Positions 33,637 through 43,806 of a stretch of 64,000 nt of DNA are shown in pieces. A program made the translations under genes and the position numbers. The stretch lies in contig JAYYVF010000076.1 in NCBI GenBank assembly GCA_036343635.1, positions 129,783 to 193,782 on the forward strand, read 5' to 3'. Every line of letters begins with the position of its first letter. Positions within the stretch are counted from its first letter, which is position 1. The notes under the pieces are model-generated. The model made no database searches. It was given only the letters and a program-made list of their open reading frames with translations, and was not told where the DNA came from. This stretch comes from GCA-2693325 sp036343635 (GTDB lineage: Bacteria > Latescibacterota > UBA2968 > UBA8231).

Positions 33637-34947
33637 TTAATCTTTATCATCAATATTGTGTAATTTCAATTCTTCCTCTCGCCGATCACTAGTAGCCTCA
33701 ATGATGGATTTGAATTTGGGAAACTTCCTCAAGAGATCATCAAAACGGTCCTTATCTAAACTATAGATATTTGAATATTCACTCGCTACAACTGTAGCAT
33801 TTCTCGGTTGTGCTCTTAACAATGACGTTTCACCAAAGAAACTACCCTCACGAAGTACGGCCAGGTCATCGCCATGATCACTATCGACGATTCTTACACT
33901 TCCTTTACTAATGAAAAACATACTGGATCCAAGATCCCCGCGTCTAACTATAAGATCGCCAGGCATGTAAATGTGAATGCTTAAATGTCGGACAACCTCT
34001 TTATGAAATGCTACACCTGCCTCCTTAAATAAAGGAACTTTCGAAAGTAGTGGTTTCCTCAAAAAAAGTGCCACCTCTGTGTGCAGAGAATCCGGAAGAT
34101 CGTTAATAATTTCATCCTCTTTGTGATCCAGACGATTTTCCCAGATATATTTATAGTAATCGCGCATTCTTTTTTCGAGATGGTCGGGGATATCACGGTA
34201 GGCCAAAAAGGCATCTATAACTGCCATCTTACGGGAAAAATCTATACGAGCAGTGTCTATATTACCGAGTAAGTTAGCAATATTGGCAATTATGTATCCG
34301 TAGGTACCAACTCCTAGAATCATTACAAACATTGCATACATGAGTTGAATATTAGAAGTAGGAGTTATATCTCCGTAGCCAACAGTGGTCATTGTAGTTA
34401 TGACCCAATAAATTGACTTCAAATAAATTGTAGCTGTGTCAAAATTTGTATTGATACCGCCTAATTTAACCCATCCACAGGCCATCCAATGAACAGCAAA
34501 TACCAACAGAATAAAAAAAATGAGCATACGCACTATGCTTGGATTCAGTGTGTAATAGCCTCCCCATTTTCTTATGAGGGGTACAATCTTTGCCAATTTC
34601 AAGAGTCTAAATAGTCTAATCATACGTAACATTTTAAAACTCTCTAACAACAATGCAGGTATCGCAGCTAAGAGGTCTATAATAAACCATGTTTTCAAAT
34701 AGGAATAATTTATGCGGTTGCCATCTTCAATTGCATCGTCCTCGTCGGGTATGGGTGGAACAAGATTCACGAGGACATCAATAAAAAAGAAAAAACTGAT
34801 AAACAAATCTAAACCAAAGAAGAAGCTTGATGCACTGTAATCAAAAACGAATCGAAAAGGTATTTCTATCCCAACCACGAGCGTCAACATCATTATCCAC
34901 GCGTCCCAAATATCTTTGTACCTGCTATCATGAATGATATAACGCAT
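33637..34947 (-). CDS. Cyclic-nucleotide-gated potassium channel
   Basis: A 436-residue six-helix channel. Helix S4 carries regularly spaced Arg/Lys (RMIRLFRLLKLAK, about 107-120). The pore has the K+ selectivity filter TVGYGD (about residue 190), followed by S6. The C-terminal half is a cNMP-binding domain (about 300-410) with the FGETSLL...PRNATV phosphate-binding cassette, so cAMP or cGMP probably gates it. Full length for the prokaryotic CNG/HCN-like family. Divergent from miaA, with a 254-base AT-rich gap upstream. Confidence 0.9.
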   Translation of the reverse strand: MRYIIHDSRYKDIWDAWIMMLTLVVGIEIPFRFVFDYSASSFFFGLDLFISFFFFIDVLVNLVPPIPDEDDAIEDGNRINYSYLKTWFIIDLLAAIPALLLESFKMLRMIRLFRLLKLAKIVPLIRKWGGYYTLNPSIVRMLIFFILLVFAVHWMACGWVKLGGINTNFDTATIYLKSIYWVITTMTTVGYGDITPTSNIQLMYAMFVMILGVGTYGYIIANIANLLGNIDTARIDFSRKMAVIDAFLAYRDIPDHLEKRMRDYYKYIWENRLDHKEDEIINDLPDSLHTEVALFLRKPLLSKVPLFKEAGVAFHKEVVRHLSIHIYMPGDLIVRRGDLGSSMFFISKGSVRIVDSDHGDDLAVLREGSFFGETSLLRAQPRNATVVASEYSNIYSLDKDRFDDLLRKFPKFKSIIEATSDRREEELKLHNIDDKD

Positions 34948-35201
34948 AGATAATACTTTCTTATTAAATTCGTGTGCCTATTGCTATTTTTAAAAGGCGT
35001 TAGACCACTATATCAGCTTAAGGATAAAAGATAATTAAGATATCTGTCAATCTAATTACTTGAAGTAATCATCATTTGGTTTCAAATTTAAATTCACGAA
35101 TGAATTCGTTTGTACATATTAAAAAAATTTTTTCATTTCTTTAAATAATGTACGTGCAGATATCAAGATGATTTTATGCAAAAGCTATACCGGAGAAAGC
35201 T

Positions 35202-36155
35202 TTGATATTAATATCAGGTCCGACGGCAATAGGGAAAACGGAAGTAGGGATAAGAGTGTGCCAAATGCTTGATAAAGCAGAAATTATATCGGTAGATTCT
35301 CGTCAGATTTATAGATACATGGACGTCGGAACAGCGAAACCATCTTTAGAAGAGTGTCAGGGGATTACTCACCATTTTCTAGACTGCCTATTTCCCACAC
35401 AAAGTATAAATGCTGGAGAATTCGCAAGACGAGCTTGGATAATTATTAACGAATTGACCGTGCGTGGCGTTACTCCCGTTCTGGTTGGCGGTAGCGGGCT
35501 GTATTGGCAGGCTATAATAGACGGATTATACGAAGAGAAATCGCACCATTACAGACATCGTGATAAGCTAAAGAAAAGACTAAAACAGTTTGGTATTAAA
35601 TCTTTATACCTAGAACTTCAAAAGGTTGACCCCGTAGGCAGCGAACGGGTTTCGGAACGGGATAGCCAACGCATATTAAGGGCATTAGAAGTATTTTACG
35701 ATAATGGAATATCATTATCACAGAAATGGTTAAAAAATGAGAAGAACCGTTCCCAGCCGCTCGGACGCGGCCTTATGATCGCGATTCAACGCCCACGTCC
35801 GGTCCTTTATGGCCGGATAAATACGCGTGTCGATAGAATGGTTAAATTAGGTCTTGTAGACGAAGTGAAAAAGCTATTATGCATGTACGAGAATATTCAA
35901 ATCCCACCAATTGACACAATAGGATATAGAGAGATAATATCTTATTTAAATGGCAGGACAGACCTAAATTCCACTATTGAACAGGTCAAACAAAATACCA
36001 GGCGGTTTGCTAAACGACAGTTGACTTTATTGAGTAAAGATAGACGTTTTAGAAACTTGGATATTGAAACAAATGGAATAGAAGATTGTGCCAGTAGAAT
36101 TGTTGAGCATTACAAGAGGTTAGATACACGTAAGTCCTTTGACAGTATTTGGTAA
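35202..36155 (+). CDS. miaA: tRNA dimethylallyltransferase
   Basis: A 317-residue enzyme that adds a dimethylallyl group to A37 of tRNAs reading UNN codons. P-loop GPTAIGKT at residues 6-13, then ISVDSRQIYRYMDVGTAKP, the LVGGSGLYWQAIIDGL segment, the QRILRALEV segment and a GYREI segment with the RRFAKRQLTLL tail. Start TTG at 35202 with GGAG 6 bases upstream; an ATG a little upstream is out of frame. In many bacteria miaA is near hfq and mutL, not here. Confidence 0.93.
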   Translation: MILISGPTAIGKTEVGIRVCQMLDKAEIISVDSRQIYRYMDVGTAKPSLEECQGITHHFLDCLFPTQSINAGEFARRAWIIINELTVRGVTPVLVGGSGLYWQAIIDGLYEEKSHHYRHRDKLKKRLKQFGIKSLYLELQKVDPVGSERVSERDSQRILRALEVFYDNGISLSQKWLKNEKNRSQPLGRGLMIAIQRPRPVLYGRINTRVDRMVKLGLVDEVKKLLCMYENIQIPPIDTIGYREIISYLNGRTDLNSTIEQVKQNTRRFAKRQLTLLSKDRRFRNLDIETNGIEDCASRIVEHYKRLDTRKSFDSIW

Positions 36156-36232
36156 CCATGATATTTTAACACAATTGATTAACATTTAAAGCTCTTATGA
36201 AAACGCCCAACGATTTTTTTCAAGGAAACACT

Positions 36233-37423
36233 ATGCGAATCCATCGTATTATTTCCGTAAAAAAATACAACGTTCTATCCCATCAGCAATTTTTCTTAAC
36301 GTTAATACTTGTAATCAAACTTTTATTTACTGTATCGTGCGCGCAAAAAAATACTGTCGTTTCGTCTTTGTTAGACAATGCCGAATATCACTATCGACTT
36401 GGAATAAAGCAGCGCGAAAATGGGGCCATATAGCTGTCCCACAAATCGTTCAAACGTGCAAAGGATTTAAAGCATGATTTTCCGTTAGCTAACGTGGGTT
36501 TAGCTCTTGTTTCCATAGCCAATAGTGAATTCAAGTCAGCTAATAATTTTATCGTGCTAGCAAAAAGGCAGGATAGACGATGCGTTCAGGCCTACATAGC
36601 AGAGGGGAGGCTTATCGTAAAGAGGGGATTAAAATTAAACCTAGCACCCGACCTCTGGATAGACGATTCCCTAAAATCTTTTCACCAAGCCCTGGAAATT
36701 AACAACGAAAATTCTGAAGCACTTTACTACATGGGGAATGCCTATTTAAGTTCTGGTAATCTGGAAGACTCACAAAACACTTTTAAAATCATACTAAACT
36801 CTAACGATCAACATTGGACAAAACGTGCCCGCAAGCGCCTAAAATTTGTACAAGAAATAGTACGCCTTGCGCCTGGAAGCTTAATGGGCAAACAGATCGG
36901 TTTTAAGGAAACAGTTACTCGTGCCGAAATGGCGGTCCTGCTTGTAGAAGAGTTAAAGATTACTGAAATTCTCCCTAGAACAAAGGTCTCTTCCGTTATT
37001 AATAATAAAATTATGTCCGCTGAACATCAGAACTATTCAATTGATTCACAACATTGGGCCAGCGGATGGGTAGACATGATTCTCGAATTAGGCGTACCAG
37101 GACTAGGTCTATTTCCTGATGGTAATTTTTATCACGAAGACCGGTTAACCCGAGTACAATGCTCGCTAATCATTTCATTTCTAATGGAACACCTTTCAGC
37201 CAATAAGGTGGGATTTCAAAAATATATAGGGACAAAATCTACTTTCCCCGACCTTAAATCTAATCACTATGCCTATGCCGCAGCTTCTCTAGCCGTAGAC
37301 CTAGGCCTCCTTCAACTTGAAGATATCCGTACTGGCAACTTTGATCCCTTTGGCACTATTAGTGGTATAGAAGCTTTAAATATAATTCGTAGACTTCAAG
37401 ATTCATTCAGAATGGAGTTTTGA
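36233..37423 (+). pseudogene. TPR/SLH lipoprotein gene interrupted by in-frame TAG
   Basis: The frame begins at ATG 36233 (AAGGA 6 bases upstream; a weaker ATG is at 36197) with a signal peptide and lipobox TVSC. It runs through the first TPR helix to an amber stop at 36431-36433 (codon 67). Directly after, the same frame continues without shift to 37423: TPR repeats (about 55-210), then two to three S-layer homology repeats (TRAEMAVLLVEEL, QHWASGWVDMILELGV, FPDLKSNHYAYAAASLAV). The TAG falls at TPR position 18, and the consensus L7, G8, F24 and A27 residues are kept around it, so one codon has become a stop. Either a recent nonsense mutation, readthrough or a sequencing error. If intact it would anchor to the outer envelope. 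Confidence 0.8.
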
Positions 37424-38533
37424 TTGATTTCCTACGTCATCATTGCTTCGGTTCTCTTTGGAACCCAATCGGTATTTTCTGCTTCTCTGCATTGCGGAAG
37501 ATCTGTCGGATATGCCAAGATATGGAACGGAAATATTCAAGCTGCCTACTCTCAATCGAAAAACTCAGCACTCCGAAATGCTGTGGAAACGAGTGTGGGT
37601 CTTTTTGTATCTAGCAAAAGTGAGATAAACAACTTTAACGAAATACAAGATAGAATTTATACATTTTCGGAAGGATTTATTAATAATTACGAGTTAATTG
37701 GTCGGGTAATGGTTGATTCAACTACCGTAAAGTCCGAAATAAATGCATGCGTTTCTCTCGGATCTATTGAGTCGGAATTACGATCAGCTAAGATACTGGC
37801 CGACGAACTTGGTTATCCACAAATTGGCATTTTGATCAACAATAAAAAATGTAGATCTGACTCCTCAATGTTTTACGAATTGGCTAATTCTCTTATAGAA
37901 TCGGGCATACCTAGTTCCGTAATAAATATTGTCAATACAAAGAATAAAATTAAATCCGATCAATTCGATATCATTCTCGAACTCTCTGTAAAGATCGAAA
38001 ATCTATCGGGTACTCCTATTCCATACTCTAAGAAATCTTTAAGGGATTTAGGTTTTAATTCTTCAAACGTAATCATAAATATCGCAGGTAGTTGGCGAGA
38101 CAATTCAGAAGTAATTACCCATAGGTCGTTCTCAAAAAAATCTGTATCGAAGTCCTTTTGTTCTATCATTTCTACGATTCCCAAAGACGAGCGAAAAAAA
38201 ATAGCACGAAACGTCACTAACGACTTGCTACACAATTGGAACCAACGTTTTCAAAATGGTCATCAAATAAGAGTAACAGCTCAGTTACCCTCTAATCGGA
38301 TATTCCAATTCCAAAGTATTTTAGAAAAGACAATTGAAATACAAGACCCTCTTAAACACTTAACTTACATTGATGGTACCGCAAAATTCGAACTGATTAC
38401 GAATTGTTCCGGTCGTGAATTAGCCAGACGTTTGATCAATATTTCAGAAACCAGAAAGGATACATTAGAATTTAATGAAATAACATTCAATACGGTTTCC
38501 TTAAAGTGGTACTTGAACAATGATCACGATTAA
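37424..38533 (+). CDS. Secreted protein with FlgT-N-like domain
   Basis: A 369-residue secreted protein. TTG start at 37424 (GGAG 6 bases upstream), directly after the preceding stop; signal peptide of about 19 residues ending FSAS. Residues about 25-120 fit the N-terminal domain of FlgT-like and LPP20-like proteins: VGYAKIWNGN, AYSQSKNSALRNAVETSVGLFVSS, a DRIYTFSEGFINNYELIG strand pair. The rest (about 120-369) is mixed alpha/beta without a motif I know. No flagellar genes are nearby, so a general outer-membrane or lipoprotein-transport role is more likely. Confidence 0.55.
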   Translation: MISYVIIASVLFGTQSVFSASLHCGRSVGYAKIWNGNIQAAYSQSKNSALRNAVETSVGLFVSSKSEINNFNEIQDRIYTFSEGFINNYELIGRVMVDSTTVKSEINACVSLGSIESELRSAKILADELGYPQIGILINNKKCRSDSSMFYELANSLIESGIPSSVINIVNTKNKIKSDQFDIILELSVKIENLSGTPIPYSKKSLRDLGFNSSNVIINIAGSWRDNSEVITHRSFSKKSVSKSFCSIISTIPKDERKKIARNVTNDLLHNWNQRFQNGHQIRVTAQLPSNRIFQFQSILEKTIEIQDPLKHLTYIDGTAKFELITNCSGRELARRLINISETRKDTLEFNEITFNTVSLKWYLNNDHD

Positions 38534-39881
38534 ACGTATTGATCCTGGAGGATTAGGCGATTTAGGAGGGTTCCAATCTGGAGATCAAATCATATCTATA
38601 AACGGCCAAAAGACTCGGGATGTTCTTGATTTTCAGGTACAAAGCGCGGATATGGACCTTTGTATAGAAGTGTATCGAAAAGGTGAAAAGTATGAAGTTG
38701 AACTGAATCGGGAGGAAGGTAAGATCTTTGGTTTGGAATTTGAAGACATTCGGCTAAGAAGTTGCAATAATAAATGTGTATTCTGCTTTATACATCAAAT
38801 GCCAAAAGGTATGCGCAAGCCTCTCTATTTTGAAGATGATGACTTTCGATTATCCTTTCTTCATGGGTCATATGTTACGCTAACGAATATTCACAACTCT
38901 GACATACAAAGAATAATCGATCAAGGATTGTCACCTCAATATATTTCGGTGCATACCACTGATCCTGACTTACGCCAAAAGATGTTAGGAAGAAACAAGC
39001 CTACCGCGGATATCCTTGAAAGAATAAAAACTTTAGCCGATGGTGGCATTGAAATGCATTGCCAAATTGTTTTGTGTCCCGGGATTAACGATGGGATTCA
39101 TTTGGAAAAAACACTTCATGATTTGAGAAATTTTTATCCAGCAATACGTTCTGTCGCTATAGTTCCGTTAGGTCTCACAAAATTTAGAGAGAAACTCCCA
39201 GATTTGTTACCTGTAACTGACAAATTATCAGCACATTATCTCGAAACAATTGAACGTTTAGGTGAATCGTATTTAAAAGAGCTTGGTGAACGCTTCGTTT
39301 ATGGGGCAGACGAATTGTTCCTCCGTTCCCGAAAACCATTGCCAGACTCCAACTATTATGACGCCTTTCCACAATTGGAAAATGGAATAGGTATGACTCG
39401 GTCATTTATCGATGAGTGGAAACTTAAAATAGGAAGCATCGATAACGTATTGGATAAAACTAAAATCGTTTTAGTCACAGGTGAATTGGCAGCACCGATC
39501 CTTAATGAGGTAGCGAATGAACTTAACAAAATAAAGAAATTGGAAGTGCGTGTTAAAGCAATAAATAACACATTTTTTGGAGGTGGAATAAATGTCTCCG
39601 GCCTACTGACTGGTAAGGACATACTCCATAGTTTTAGTGAAATTCCAACGTTTGACATAGCCTTGTTACCACCAAATTGCGTTAATGGAGACGGACTCAC
39701 TTTAGATGATATGAACGTAGAAACTATGTCGAAAGAAATTGGCCGCACAATTGCTGTTGGTAAATATGACATAGTTGGATCTATCAAAGAATTATTAGAC
39801 AACCGCCATAAACAAAATTCTATAGGGACTGGGAGACAACTTTCAGAATTAGGCTACTATACTGGAAGACGGGACAATTAA
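38520..39881 (+). CDS. DUF512 radical-SAM-like protein (COG1625)
   Basis: A 453-residue protein: N-terminal PDZ-like domain (about 1-70), then a radical SAM cluster motif at Cys82, Cys86 and Cys89 (CNNKCVFC), a TIM-barrel-like body, and the DUF512 C-terminal domain (about 260-440). Its function is not known; it is often next to der in bacteria, as here. It overlaps the secreted-protein gene by 14 bp and der by 1 bp (TAATG), so it is translated with them. Confidence 0.88.
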   Translation: MITIKRIDPGGLGDLGGFQSGDQIISINGQKTRDVLDFQVQSADMDLCIEVYRKGEKYEVELNREEGKIFGLEFEDIRLRSCNNKCVFCFIHQMPKGMRKPLYFEDDDFRLSFLHGSYVTLTNIHNSDIQRIIDQGLSPQYISVHTTDPDLRQKMLGRNKPTADILERIKTLADGGIEMHCQIVLCPGINDGIHLEKTLHDLRNFYPAIRSVAIVPLGLTKFREKLPDLLPVTDKLSAHYLETIERLGESYLKELGERFVYGADELFLRSRKPLPDSNYYDAFPQLENGIGMTRSFIDEWKLKIGSIDNVLDKTKIVLVTGELAAPILNEVANELNKIKKLEVRVKAINNTFFGGGINVSGLLTGKDILHSFSEIPTFDIALLPPNCVNGDGLTLDDMNVETMSKEIGRTIAVGKYDIVGSIKELLDNRHKQNSIGTGRQLSELGYYTGRRDN

Positions 39882-41239
39882 TGACTAATGACGAATTATT
39901 AAACGTACCTGTAATTTTAGATAGAGAACGTCCGATTGTAGCAATTGTAGGCAGACCAAACGTAGGTAAATCTACGTTATTTAATAGGATAGTTGGTGCA
40001 CGCATATCTATTACTGATGATCAATCTGGAGTTACTCGGGACCGAATATTCTCCACCGTTGAATGGTCATCTCACCGTTTTACACTTGTAGACACTGGAG
40101 GATTTGTTCCGTTGACGGTTGATGACATAGAATCTGCAGTGTGTGATCAAATTGAAATAGCCTTAAACCAATCTGACGGTATCTTGCAGGTTGTAGATAC
40201 ACAAGTTGGTGTAACCGACATAGACATACAAATATCTAATATGGTTAGGGCTCGAGATATTCCGGTCATCCTCGTAGCTAACAAGGTTGATTCGCCCTCA
40301 GCTGATAATCGTGTCGCGGAATTCTATTCACTTGGCATCGGTGAGCCCTTTAGTGTTTCGGCAGCAAATGGACGTCGGTCCGGTGATTTACTTGACGAAA
40401 TTCTTTCACGATTTTCAGTTAAACAGATTCCAAACGATAATGAGGAGGAGACCTTTAAAGTTGCGCTGGCTGGGCGACCTAATGTTGGAAAATCCACTTT
40501 GATCAACCGGCTAGCCGGACACTCAGTGTCGATAGTTAATGAGCGGCCTGGAACCACACGTGATACAACGAAAATAGATCTTTCCTGGAGAGGTCAACAA
40601 ATTGAACTTATGGATACGGCAGGTTTACGACGACGCTCAAAGGTTGATACCCAAATTGAGTATTACAGTAGTAGGCGTGCCAAAGAATCAATAGAGCAAG
40701 CTGATGTAGTAATCACGCTTCTTGATGCGAGTGAAGGTTTTGTGCATCAAGAAGCTAGAATTATGGATCAAATAATAGATTCCGGTTGCGCAATGATAAT
40801 CGCTGTCAACAAATGGGACATTGACGAGGTGCGTGCTGGCGGAGGAGCAGAAAGCTTTCGAAAAAACTTAATCGGACGATTTCCGTTTGTTCAAGACTAT
40901 CCAACTCTTTTCACGTCTGGATTAACTGGAAGGAACGTACAAAAACTTCTCGATGCTGTGATTAGAGTTGGAAAAAACCGGCGTACGAGAATAAGTACAT
41001 CAAAACTAAATAAACTTTTGCAAAGCCTTGTTTTTGAGGGATATTACTCAAAAACAGGTAAAGACCTGAAAGTTGTTTACGCAACACAACATGCTGTAGA
41101 TCCACCCACCTTTACTATATTTTGTAATTCCTCCATTAAAATCACCACAAGCACTAAACGTCATTTTGAGAAATTGCTTCGGACAGAATTCGATTTCGAA
41201 GGGTCTCCCATTCGAATTCTCTGGCGAACTCGAAAATGA
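39881..41239 (+). CDS. der: Double-GTPase ribosome assembly factor Der (EngA)
   Basis: A 452-residue protein with two GTPase domains and a KH-like C terminus. Both P-loops read GRPNVGKST (near residues 24 and 204); the second G domain also shows DTAGLRRR and NKWD. It acts in 50S subunit maturation. Normal length and all G motifs present. Confidence 0.97.
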   Translation: MTNDELLNVPVILDRERPIVAIVGRPNVGKSTLFNRIVGARISITDDQSGVTRDRIFSTVEWSSHRFTLVDTGGFVPLTVDDIESAVCDQIEIALNQSDGILQVVDTQVGVTDIDIQISNMVRARDIPVILVANKVDSPSADNRVAEFYSLGIGEPFSVSAANGRRSGDLLDEILSRFSVKQIPNDNEEETFKVALAGRPNVGKSTLINRLAGHSVSIVNERPGTTRDTTKIDLSWRGQQIELMDTAGLRRRSKVDTQIEYYSSRRAKESIEQADVVITLLDASEGFVHQEARIMDQIIDSGCAMIIAVNKWDIDEVRAGGGAESFRKNLIGRFPFVQDYPTLFTSGLTGRNVQKLLDAVIRVGKNRRTRISTSKLNKLLQSLVFEGYYSKTGKDLKVVYATQHAVDPPTFTIFCNSSIKITTSTKRHFEKLLRTEFDFEGSPIRILWRTRK

Positions 41240-41262
41240 CGTTTTAAAAAGAGGTAAAGACA

Positions 41263-41676
41263 ATGAAGAATTCATTGAAGACTAAACTTTACTACAATAT
41301 TAGCGAAGTTTCTCAACTTACTGGTCTAGAGTCGTATACCCTAAGGGCTTGGGAAAAAGAGTTCTCCTGCTTGCGGCCTAAGCGTACCAGTGGAAAGAGC
41401 CGAGCCTATAGGGAAAGAGATATTTCTGTTGTTTTGCTATTAAAACACCTACTCTATGAACAAGGATTCACATCGAAAGGTGCAAAATCAAAACTTAAAA
41501 ATGAACCGAATTTACTTAAAAACCTTCCTCAATTACCACTGCCCGGACTAATTGGAACATCCCAAAAAATCGGACAACCTAAAGGTAACGGAACCAAGAT
41601 CAATGAGAAGATTGTTAATAACGATACCTTGCGAGAAATCCGCCTCGAACTGGAAGAAATTTTAGGCCTTTTATAA
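41263..41676 (+). CDS. MerR-family transcriptional regulator
   Basis: A 137-residue protein with an N-terminal winged-helix of the MerR type (YNISEVSQLTGLESYTLRAWEKEF, RTSGKSRAYRERDI), and a C-terminal helical region with no obvious effector domain. Small HTH regulators like this occur near der or infB genes in FCB bacteria. It lies between der and rimP. Effector and targets unknown. Confidence 0.85.
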   Translation: MKNSLKTKLYYNISEVSQLTGLESYTLRAWEKEFSCLRPKRTSGKSRAYRERDISVVLLLKHLLYEQGFTSKGAKSKLKNEPNLLKNLPQLPLPGLIGTSQKIGQPKGNGTKINEKIVNNDTLREIRLELEEILGLL

Positions 41677-41809
41677 AAAGGCAATTGGTTTGTGGGCTCA
41701 ACCTCGTAGGATTCTTGGTACATAGGAGATCTTGCACTTCTTTGTTAACTTCTGTATTTTTATGAGGATAAGCTGGTTGGGTGCGCTTTATTTCAATTAG
41801 GAAATTCGG

Positions 41810-42289
41810 TTGACTGTACCAAATTCCGAAAATGAAGAGTCGTTAAATCGGATTCGCGGGCAAATTGGAGCGATAGTTGAGGACTATGGAGCAGAATTAG
41901 TCGATGTAGAACTCGTTGGTAGTCGCAATCAACCAACCTTACGCATATTTTTGCATAAGCACCCTTCGGTAGAATTAAAATTATGTGCGAAAATCAGCCG
42001 CGAGATAGCAGATTTTTTAGACATTGAAGATCCATTGACAGGTAGGTATCGCCTTGAAGTAACTTCTCCTGGGCTGGATCGACCTTTAATGACTAATAGT
42101 GACTTTTCGAGGGCGCAGGATCATATTTTAAAAATTGTGAACAATAATGGGAGAACATATAAGGGGCGACTAAAAGAGTGGGACGATACAACACTATTTA
42201 TTGAGACCAGAAAGTCCACTATAGAACAAATCAAAAGGCTTGAAATCGCAAAAGCAACCATTGAAGTTGAATTCAAAAAACGAGGATAG
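41810..42289 (+). CDS. rimP: Ribosome maturation factor RimP
   Basis: A 159-residue 30S assembly factor with the N-terminal alpha/beta domain (ELVDVELVG, LRIFLHK) and the LEVTSPGLDRPL motif, followed by the SH3-like C-terminal domain. TTG start at 41810 with AGGA upstream. First gene of the conserved rimP-nusA-infB block; a 133-base gap upstream could hold the promoter. Confidence 0.93.
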   Translation: MTVPNSENEESLNRIRGQIGAIVEDYGAELVDVELVGSRNQPTLRIFLHKHPSVELKLCAKISREIADFLDIEDPLTGRYRLEVTSPGLDRPLMTNSDFSRAQDHILKIVNNNGRTYKGRLKEWDDTTLFIETRKSTIEQIKRLEIAKATIEVEFKKRG

Positions 42290-42298
42290 AACTCGATT

Positions 42299-43750
42299 AT
42301 GACCAATTTGAGCATCGTTGAGGCACTTGGCCAGATCGCGAGAGAAAAGAACGTCGATCGTGAATTGGTAGTACTCACACTACAAGATGCCTTGATCTCA
42401 GCTGCCAAAAGACGTTATGGAAGCTCAGACAACTATCATGCTAAGGTTGATCCTTCAACTGGCACTATGGAAGTTACTAAAGATCTAAAAGTAGTCGAAG
42501 AAGTCTTTGAGGATTCTGAAGAGATCTCCATTGACGATGCTCGAGATTTAGATTCCAAGGCACAAATAGGATCCGTTGTAGTCAAGGAACTCAACTTTGC
42601 CGATTTTGGTCGCAATGCTATACAAACTGCAAAACAAATTTTAGTTCAGCGCGTAAGAGAAGCTGAGCGCGAAAAAATTTATGAGGAATTTATTGGGAGA
42701 GTCGGAATAATTGAATCTGGAACCGTTCAGCAAATAAGTCATGGTGATATTGTTTTGACGTTGGGAAGAGCCGAGGCAGCTATTCCATATAGAGAACAAA
42801 TTCGAAGAGAGCGTTACCGGCAAGGAGAATCAGTAAGAGGATACATTTATGAGGTTCTTAAGTCTAGTAGAGGTCCGCAGATTCTCCTCTCCAGAGCACA
42901 TCCCGAATTCCTTCGTAAACTATTCATTATGGAAGTTCCGGAAATATCAGAAGGAATTGTTCAAATCCATGCGGTAGCTCGTGAGCCAGGCGAACGAGCC
43001 AAAATCGCCGTAAGCACAAATGATGAACGTGTCGATCCAGTCGGAGCCTGTGTAGGAATAAAAGGATCGCGAGTTCAAACTATTGTTCGTGAATTGAGTG
43101 GGGAAAGGATTGATATAGTTCCGTGGATAGATGAACCTCAAATTTTCATTGGTAGAGCTCTAAGTCCAGCTAACGTAACTAGGGTCATAACCGATAATCG
43201 ACGAAAGCATGCATCGGTCATTGTAGAAGATGATCAATTATCCCTTGCTATCGGTAAATCGGGCCAAAACTCAAGGCTTGCGGTCCAATTAACTGGATGG
43301 GGTTTAGACATTATTACTGAAGCCCAGTACCAAGAACGGAGAGATCAACAAGAGGTGATCCAGCAACACTTCAGGAAGCTTGATGGAGTAAGCGAACTCA
43401 TGGCACTTAGCCTTACAACGTCAGGGTTCGATACGATAAAATCCATTGCTGAAGCTTCATTGGATTTACTTAAAACTGTTCCGGGTCTAGAAGAAGAGGA
43501 AACAGCGGAGAAATTGCGACAAACCGCGCAACTTTGTATAGACGAAGGTGAAGATGCAGTAGATCTGTTACCCGAGATTCCAAAAGCCGAAGTAAAGGGC
43601 ACAGAAAAACTTCCTTCCGCTGAGACAACACCTGAGATTGAAACTCAGCTCAATAGTAATCCTAATGATAACACTTCGACGTCAAATGAAGAAGAAATTG
43701 AATCAGAAAATGATAAAACCGATTCTAGCGAGAATAACGTAGAGGCCTAA
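42299..43750 (+). CDS. nusA: Transcription elongation/termination factor NusA
   Basis: A 483-residue protein: N-terminal RNA-polymerase-binding domain (1-130), S1 domain (135-200), two KH domains (AREPGERAKIAVSTND, GRALSPANVTRVITDN) and a Glu-rich C-terminal tail of about 60 residues. A single helix-hairpin-helix-like region (about 370-420) precedes the tail. It modulates pausing, termination and antitermination. 10 bases after rimP. Confidence 0.96.
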   Translation: MTNLSIVEALGQIAREKNVDRELVVLTLQDALISAAKRRYGSSDNYHAKVDPSTGTMEVTKDLKVVEEVFEDSEEISIDDARDLDSKAQIGSVVVKELNFADFGRNAIQTAKQILVQRVREAEREKIYEEFIGRVGIIESGTVQQISHGDIVLTLGRAEAAIPYREQIRRERYRQGESVRGYIYEVLKSSRGPQILLSRAHPEFLRKLFIMEVPEISEGIVQIHAVAREPGERAKIAVSTNDERVDPVGACVGIKGSRVQTIVRELSGERIDIVPWIDEPQIFIGRALSPANVTRVITDNRRKHASVIVEDDQLSLAIGKSGQNSRLAVQLTGWGLDIITEAQYQERRDQQEVIQQHFRKLDGVSELMALSLTTSGFDTIKSIAEASLDLLKTVPGLEEEETAEKLRQTAQLCIDEGEDAVDLLPEIPKAEVKGTEKLPSAETTPEIETQLNSNPNDNTSTSNEEEIESENDKTDSSENNVEA

Positions 43751-43806
43751 TTAAATGAAAATTCTACTCGAATCGGACATATTGGTTCTTGAAAGGGTAA
43801 ACATCT

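Noticed and set aside
41677..41809. Possible tRNA or small RNA before rimP
   Set aside because: No cloverleaf or stable structure could be drawn; the region is probably only a promoter.
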